This document shows positions 6,901 through 9,471 of a stretch of DNA of 9,471 nucleotides, piece by piece. Within the stretch, counting starts at the first letter, position 1, and the number at the start of each line of letters is the position of its first letter. Made by a program: the position numbers and the translations under genes. The notes under the pieces are model-generated. The model was not told the DNA's origin and ran no database searches. It was given only the letters and a program-made list of their open reading frames with translations. This DNA comes from JADFOB01 sp964651325 (GTDB taxonomy: Bacteria; Planctomycetota; Phycisphaerae; UBA1845): the NCBI GenBank assembly GCA_964651325.1, contig CAZYXP010000155.1:1-9471 (forward strand), in the 5' to 3' direction.

Positions 6901-9013
6901 TATGTGTACCGAGATCGGCAACACGTGCATGCACACGGCCGATGATCTCTTCTGCGCCAATGGGCTGTACTGCGACGGTGTCGAAGTGTGCGATCCGCTG
7001 CTGGGCTGTATCGACGGACCCGATCCGGATTGCGACGACGGCATCGCATGTAGCTTTGATTCGTGCGACGAAGAGCTGGACCAGTGCGGCAGCGTGGCCA
7101 TCGACGACAACTGCACCAACGGCCTGTTTTGTGACGGCGTTGAAACGTGCGATCTGACGTTGGACTGTGTGGCGGGTGATCCGCCCGATTGCAACGACCA
7201 AAACGCCTGCACTGACGATTTCTGTGACCAACAGGTAGACGATTGTACGCATACGCCGAACTTCAATCAGCAGACCTATTGCTGCAATCCGGATACCGGT
7301 GATCTGACCGCCTTGGACGACGGCGATCCCTGCACGTTGGACCTGTGCGATCCGGAAACCGGTATGGTCTCTCATCCCCCGGCGCCGCAGGGAACGCCCT
7401 GCGATGATGGCATGGATTGCACGACGGACGATGTTTGCGATGGCGCGGGGCTGTGCTTGGGTACGGACATCAACACGCTCCCATGCACGACTGACGCCGA
7501 ATGCTTCGGTTCCGTCTGTGACGGGGAATCTGGATTCTGCTTGTGTGCCCGAGACCTATGTCTCGACGCGGTGCCCGCCGGCCATGGCGACGCGGACTGT
7601 CACGACGCCAATGAGCTGATCACGATCAACGTGCGGCTCGGCGAGGGACCGGAGATCGTCACCGGCGGACAGTTTGTCATCCCTTACGATCCGACCTTGT
7701 TGGACTTCGTGGACATCGCGCCGGGCAACGCCTTCGATCCGCAATCGCCGTTTAACTTCGAGATTTTCCGAAATATTGACGAGCAAGCGGGTCTAATCGT
7801 CTACTCCGTCGGCGTGACGATCGGAGATCGGGGCGCCCAGCTGTCCGAGATTATGGCGACCATCACGTTCATTCCGCTCGTGCCGTGCAGCGATTTTGAG
7901 CTTTGCCTCATCAGCAACAACCCACTCAACACGCTGTTGACCGATGAATCAGGATCGCGCGTACCCTACGAATCGTGCTGCACGGGAATCGTGCGGATCA
8001 ACGACGGGCCGCCCGCGATCAACTGCCCCGACAGCATCGACTTGAACCCCACACCGGGACAGCTAAACGTTCTGGTTGAGTGGGAGCCCGTCGTCGCCTC
8101 CGACGGGTGTGATGGTCCGGTAGCCCTGGAGTGCTCGGCCACGCATAGCTTCGGAATCAACATCGACAACCTGATCAGCGGCGGTGGACTCTTCCCGGCC
8201 GGTCGGGCTGATTTTGCGTGCACGGCCACCGATTCCTGCGGCGTGATGACCGAGTGCAGTTGGTACGTTGACGTAAGCACGCTCAACACGCTCGAGGTCG
8301 CCGTGCAGCTCTCACCGACCATGGTCGATGGACCGCTGAACCGCTGCATCGAGTTTGAACTCTTCTCGAGTTGCGTGGAAGCGCCGCAAATCATCGAACG
8401 CACCTTGCAGTTCGGGCTGCCGTTCCATTTGCCCGGGCGGGTCAAGAATATTCAGTTCAAGATTCCAGCCGGACAATACCAGTGCATCACGGCTCGAGAT
8501 CCGCTGCACACGCTCCGTGCGACGGCGGGCATCGATGTGCTGGGCAATATCTATGTCGCCCAGTTCAAGGGCGATCCGTTCTTCGGCGGCAACTGGCTGC
8601 TCGGCGGCAACCTGGATGGCAGTCACGTCATCGATGTCTTCGATGTCGCCATTTTCATGGCTCAGGAATTCACGCAGCTTGATCCGGAAACGCCCTGCGG
8701 CACGCCGGGCCCCCATGCCGACATCAACGGCGACGGTGTGGTCGATCAGCTAGACTTCTCGTTCGTCCAGGCCAATTACCTTGCAGAGGACAAAGACTCA
8801 TGCTGCTCAGGGTCGGGGGCGTCCGCTATGCAGGCGGGCGTACGCGAAGTTTCCGTCGTGCAACTACGGGCCATGGGTCTGGCCGACCTTGCCATCGCCG
8901 ACTTAAACCGCGACGGCTTTGTCAACGACGACGACATCACGCTCTACATGCGCGGCGTCCGGCCCACGCGCGAAAGCGACGTCCTGCGAACCATTGCACC
9001 ACGTCGCCGCTAG
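3932..9013 (+). CDS. Giant Cys-rich VWA / cohesin-like / HYR / dockerin secreted protein
   Basis: A 1693-aa exported protein, probably an adhesin or matrix component. Residues 1-30 are a clear signal peptide (MRSITRTPR, hydrophobic core, ALA before TPP), which supports the ATG although no good Shine-Dalgarno precedes it. Residues 56-163 are a Cys-rich block. Residues 167-362 are a von Willebrand A domain: D174-T-S176-G-S178 is the metal-site motif, T247 a candidate third ligand, and LSEEG (277-281) replaces the usual Asp-Gly. Residues 364-1209 are a Cys-rich array with CTxDxC cores, resembling Dictyostelium CTDC repeats. Residues 1213-1358 are cohesin-like (VTGGQFVIPYDPTLLDFVDI, later IMATITF). 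Residues 1359-1448 are HYR-like (INCPDSIDL, FACTATDSCG). Residues 1450-1556 are a beta-rich region with ITARDPLHTLR. From 1557 onward come dockerin calcium loops (NLDGSHVIDVFD, DINGDGVVDQLD) and a third loop, DLNRDGFVNDDD. Domain calls are by pattern and no enzyme site is seen. Ligand and partner are unknown. Confidence 0.95.
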   Translation: MRSITRTPRLTLARGLAGALFLGLSGVALATPPTLRDSAGGRMNKPRTDARDSAGFCVTPEDCDDNNACTTDICFDAICINKPIPDCVPECDVDAECDDGDVCTTDNCVQRLCEHTAIDGCVPPCQTDADCDDANGCTDDSCSNGDCTNVPIPDCTPCTPGLICSPLEVVFVFDTSGSMMDEGIALCANIGGVISDLQTQGISVTAHLLGITEIPPVGFDCLTDTVVNLLGATVPGVNPTCPFPNGTAPNESWGPAVAIVAENFAWAPGSKRVIVPLSEEGPCNGSVPEGCNDPGDDRDALANALGVANANNVSVSPIAGTGASACVLTLEADLANGTGGTLLTTNNAALDMTQNLNDLLVNACEQGTPCDDQSVCTADSCSDLGQCVNDPIYDVAVECCDPQSGDLQAIDDGDDCTNDICIETSGSVAHPPADAGKVCNDGDPCTQIGACDGQGTCVTAPVDCDDGVACTEDTCLGGTCQHTPLDDLCDNSLFCDGLETCDALLGCQAGTPPDCNDAVDCTTDLCDEALDTCTNQANDAFCDNGLFCDGVETCNAQIGCVLGTPPVCGDEIACTVDTCDEQNDVCVSTPDDSLCDNGLFCDGLETCDAVAGCLPGQGQQCDDNNACTTDSCSDVSGECIFTENFEVGVECCNPLTGESVLIDDDNACTNDVCDAATGMVGHPPRDPGLSCDDGDPCTTNDMCDGQGQCAGQAVSCDDGVSCTEDSCDGQTGACLNLPDHGFCSNGLYCDGDEICDSLLGCVAGSAPDCADAIDCTVDACDENTDTCTHTPNPTVCSNGLYCDGEELCDPQLGCLDGPDPDCNDAVECTADACDEAADTCTHTPDHATCANGLFCDGVEVCDPTIGCTDGPDPDCDDGVACTIDFCEEAGSRCLHVPINGLCGNDVYCDGTEVCDPQLGCVAGPPRDCDDSVECTVDACDEVNNTCTHTPNPTTCSNELYCDGEEICDPQLGCIDGPDPDCDDGIECTTDMCTEIGNTCMHTADDLFCANGLYCDGVEVCDPLLGCIDGPDPDCDDGIACSFDSCDEELDQCGSVAIDDNCTNGLFCDGVETCDLTLDCVAGDPPDCNDQNACTDDFCDQQVDDCTHTPNFNQQTYCCNPDTGDLTALDDGDPCTLDLCDPETGMVSHPPAPQGTPCDDGMDCTTDDVCDGAGLCLGTDINTLPCTTDAECFGSVCDGESGFCLCARDLCLDAVPAGHGDADCHDANELITINVRLGEGPEIVTGGQFVIPYDPTLLDFVDIAPGNAFDPQSPFNFEIFRNIDEQAGLIVYSVGVTIGDRGAQLSEIMATITFIPLVPCSDFELCLISNNPLNTLLTDESGSRVPYESCCTGIVRINDGPPAINCPDSIDLNPTPGQLNVLVEWEPVVASDGCDGPVALECSATHSFGINIDNLISGGGLFPAGRADFACTATDSCGVMTECSWYVDVSTLNTLEVAVQLSPTMVDGPLNRCIEFELFSSCVEAPQIIERTLQFGLPFHLPGRVKNIQFKIPAGQYQCITARDPLHTLRATAGIDVLGNIYVAQFKGDPFFGGNWLLGGNLDGSHVIDVFDVAIFMAQEFTQLDPETPCGTPGPHADINGDGVVDQLDFSFVQANYLAEDKDSCCSGSGASAMQAGVREVSVVQLRAMGLADLAIADLNRDGFVNDDDITLYMRGVRPTRESDVLRTIAPRRR
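5120..5395 (+). repeat. CC-block copy A in the Cys-rich array
   Basis: Residues 397-488 of the 1693-aa protein. It opens with VECC, followed by an acidic IDDGDDCTNDIC core, a VAHPP word, NDGDPCT, CDGQGTC and DDGVACTEDTC. It leads into the first run of 53-residue units. Copies B and C share the same order of motifs. Confidence 0.75.
5396..5872 (+). repeat. Tandem 159-bp coding repeat, first run (3 units)
   Basis: Units start at 5396, 5555 and 5714, exactly 159 bp apart. Each encodes 53 residues opening CDN(S/G)LFCDGxETC and carries eight Cys with spacing 5, 5, 5, 7, 5, 4, 6, then 8 to the next unit. The third unit is one residue longer and diverges after its last Cys, where it passes into CC-block B. 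Confidence 0.9.
5876..6157 (+). repeat. CC-block copy B in the Cys-rich array
   Basis: Residues 649-742. It opens VECCNP, then IDDDNACTNDVC, VGHPP, DDGDPCT, CDGQGQC and DDGVSCTEDSC, matching copy A in motif order. It is two residues longer than copy A and leads into the second, seven-unit run. Confidence 0.75.
6158..7273 (+). repeat. Tandem 159-bp coding repeat, second run (7 units)
   Basis: Units start at 6158, 6317, 6476, 6635, 6794, 6953 and 7112, every step exactly 159 bp. All seven keep the eight-Cys pattern of the first run. Most have a C(S/A/T)NGLYCDG opening, a CDPxLGC segment and a GPDPDC segment. The first two units share a 26-nt identical stretch at 6158-6183 and 6317-6342. Units five and six share 28 identical nt at 6860-6887 and 7019-7046. 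The last unit is one residue longer. Confidence 0.93.
7274..7462 (+). repeat. CC-block copy C, shortened, at the end of the array
   Basis: Residues 1115-1177 run TYCCNPDTGD, LDDGDPCTLDLC, VSHPP, DDGMDCTTDDVC and CDGAGLC. These are in the order of copies A and B, but this copy loses the similarity before the final DDG(V)xCTED element. A less regular Cys-rich tail follows to about residue 1209, before the cohesin-like domain. Confidence 0.7.
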
Positions 9014-9035
9014 AGCGCGGGTGGACTGGGCGACG
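9002..9035 (+). repeat. 7-bp inverted repeat across the stop of the 1693-aa gene
   Basis: CGTCGCC (9002-9008) and GGCGACG (9029-9035) are perfect inverted copies around a 20-nt loop that contains the TAG stop at 9011-9013. No T-run follows. It may help stop transcription or protect the 3' end, or it may be chance in GC-rich DNA. Confidence 0.3.
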
Positions 9036-9059
9036 GCGGCATTGATCCGGTCAAGATGG

Positions 9060-9389
9060 AGCGTTGCCCTGGCTTGGCGATACTTCGCACGCAAGACACC
9101 TCAGGCCGCGGCTCTGGTTGTGCCCAACGAAACGGCCTGAACATTGCAGCGTGACCTGGAGGCGCGCGGGATCGACTACCAGACGCCGGACGGGTTGTTC
9201 CTCGACTTCCACGCTCTGCGACACCCGTTCCTCACCGGAATGGGCTACCACGCCCAATCGTTCGCAGACCTGCAAGCGCTGGCCAGACATTCCAAGAATT
9301 CTGCCGCGATCACCATGAGATACGCACATTCCCAGCAAGCCGCTATGCGCAAGGCTATCGAGTCCGCCAGTCGGGCGGTAAAGCGGTAA
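9060..9389 (+). pseudogene. C-terminal remnant of a tyrosine recombinase (integrase family)
   Basis: One reading frame on both sides of a TGA at 9138-9140 looks like the end of a phage-type integrase catalytic domain. Before the TGA it reads YFARKTPQAAALV and VPNETA. After it come TLQRDLEARGI and then LDFHALRHPF, ALARHS and MRYAH. These give the HxxR pair (HALR), the later catalytic-site His of RHS, and the nucleophile Tyr of RYAH, in normal order and spacing. The core-binding domain and first catalytic Arg are missing: upstream lies the end of the 1693-aa gene. From a TTG at 9144 only 81 residues could be made, too few for a working enzyme. The family call is by motif and fairly secure; the upstream limit is approximate. 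It is likely a relic of a mobile element. Confidence 0.72.
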
Positions 9390-9428
9390 AATAGTCAGAT
9401 GCTCTGGCACCTCCTCTCACACGCCCTA

Positions 9429-9446
9429 TGCCGTAGCGTGCCGTAG
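9429..9446. repeat. Short direct repeat near the window end
   Basis: TGCCGTAG occurs at 9429-9436 and again at 9439-9446, 2 bp apart. It lies 40 bp after the recombinase remnant. It could be part of an old recombination site or chance. Nothing else is recognised between 9390 and 9471. Confidence 0.25.
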
Positions 9447-9471
9447 TATTCCTAGTTTGACATCCTGAACA

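Noticed and set aside
5396..7273. Regular direct repeats that could suggest a CRISPR array
   Set aside because: The period is 159 bp, the repeats are coding and divergent, there are no unique spacers between identical short repeats, and no cas genes are present.
6374..7375. 333-codon open frame on the minus strand, and several others, antisense to the Cys-rich array
   Set aside because: It mirrors the repeated codons of the plus-strand gene; the protein is a low-complexity shadow without a ribosome site. The plus strand has a signal peptide, conserved domains and fixed Cys spacing.

Overview
The window looks like a stretch of planctomycete chromosome (phylum Planctomycetota, possibly Phycisphaerae-like). 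This rests on three things. The DNA is GC-rich by eye. There is a short secreted protein with a PEP-CTERM sorting tail. There are also two large secreted proteins built from DCNxNGxPD-type calcium loops, type I dockerin pairs and cysteine-rich repeats, a combination I know from planctomycete surface and extracellular proteins. The assignment is inference from protein style; no marker gene is present.

Layout. Positions 1-201 hold only the intrinsic terminator of the first gene. At 202-786 (minus) lies a 194-aa PEP-CTERM protein whose body resembles the P domain of proprotein convertases. A 782-bp divergent intergenic region (787-1568) follows. It holds a promoter-like pair for the minus gene, a 9-bp inverted repeat just upstream of it, a hexapeptide reading frame with a strong Shine-Dalgarno followed by a terminator-like hairpin, a promoter-like pair for the plus gene, a strong leader hairpin, and a small hairpin that exposes the G-rich ribosome site of the next gene. 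At 1569-3668 (plus) is a 699-aa secreted protein with calcium-loop repeats and a C-terminal dockerin. After a 263-bp gap comes the dominant feature, a 1693-aa secreted protein at 3932-9013 (plus). Its order is signal peptide, Cys-rich block, von Willebrand A domain, a large Cys-rich array, cohesin-like domain, HYR-like domain, a beta-rich domain and dockerin repeats. At 9060-9389 is the C-terminal remnant of a tyrosine recombinase, interrupted by an in-frame TGA.

How the genes may work together. All three intact genes encode exported proteins. The two large ones share dockerin-type calcium loops and Cys-rich segments, and the largest also carries a cohesin-like domain. They plausibly contribute to a surface or extracellular matrix with protein-protein adhesion, but no enzyme is present and no substrate can be named. 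The most distinctive structure is the Cys-rich array: ten 53-residue units, each with eight cysteines in fixed spacing, on an exact 159-bp period in two runs of three and seven. The runs are framed by three copies of a different block that begins with a CC pair. The recombinase remnant suggests past integration next to the array, but the other half of the element is not visible.
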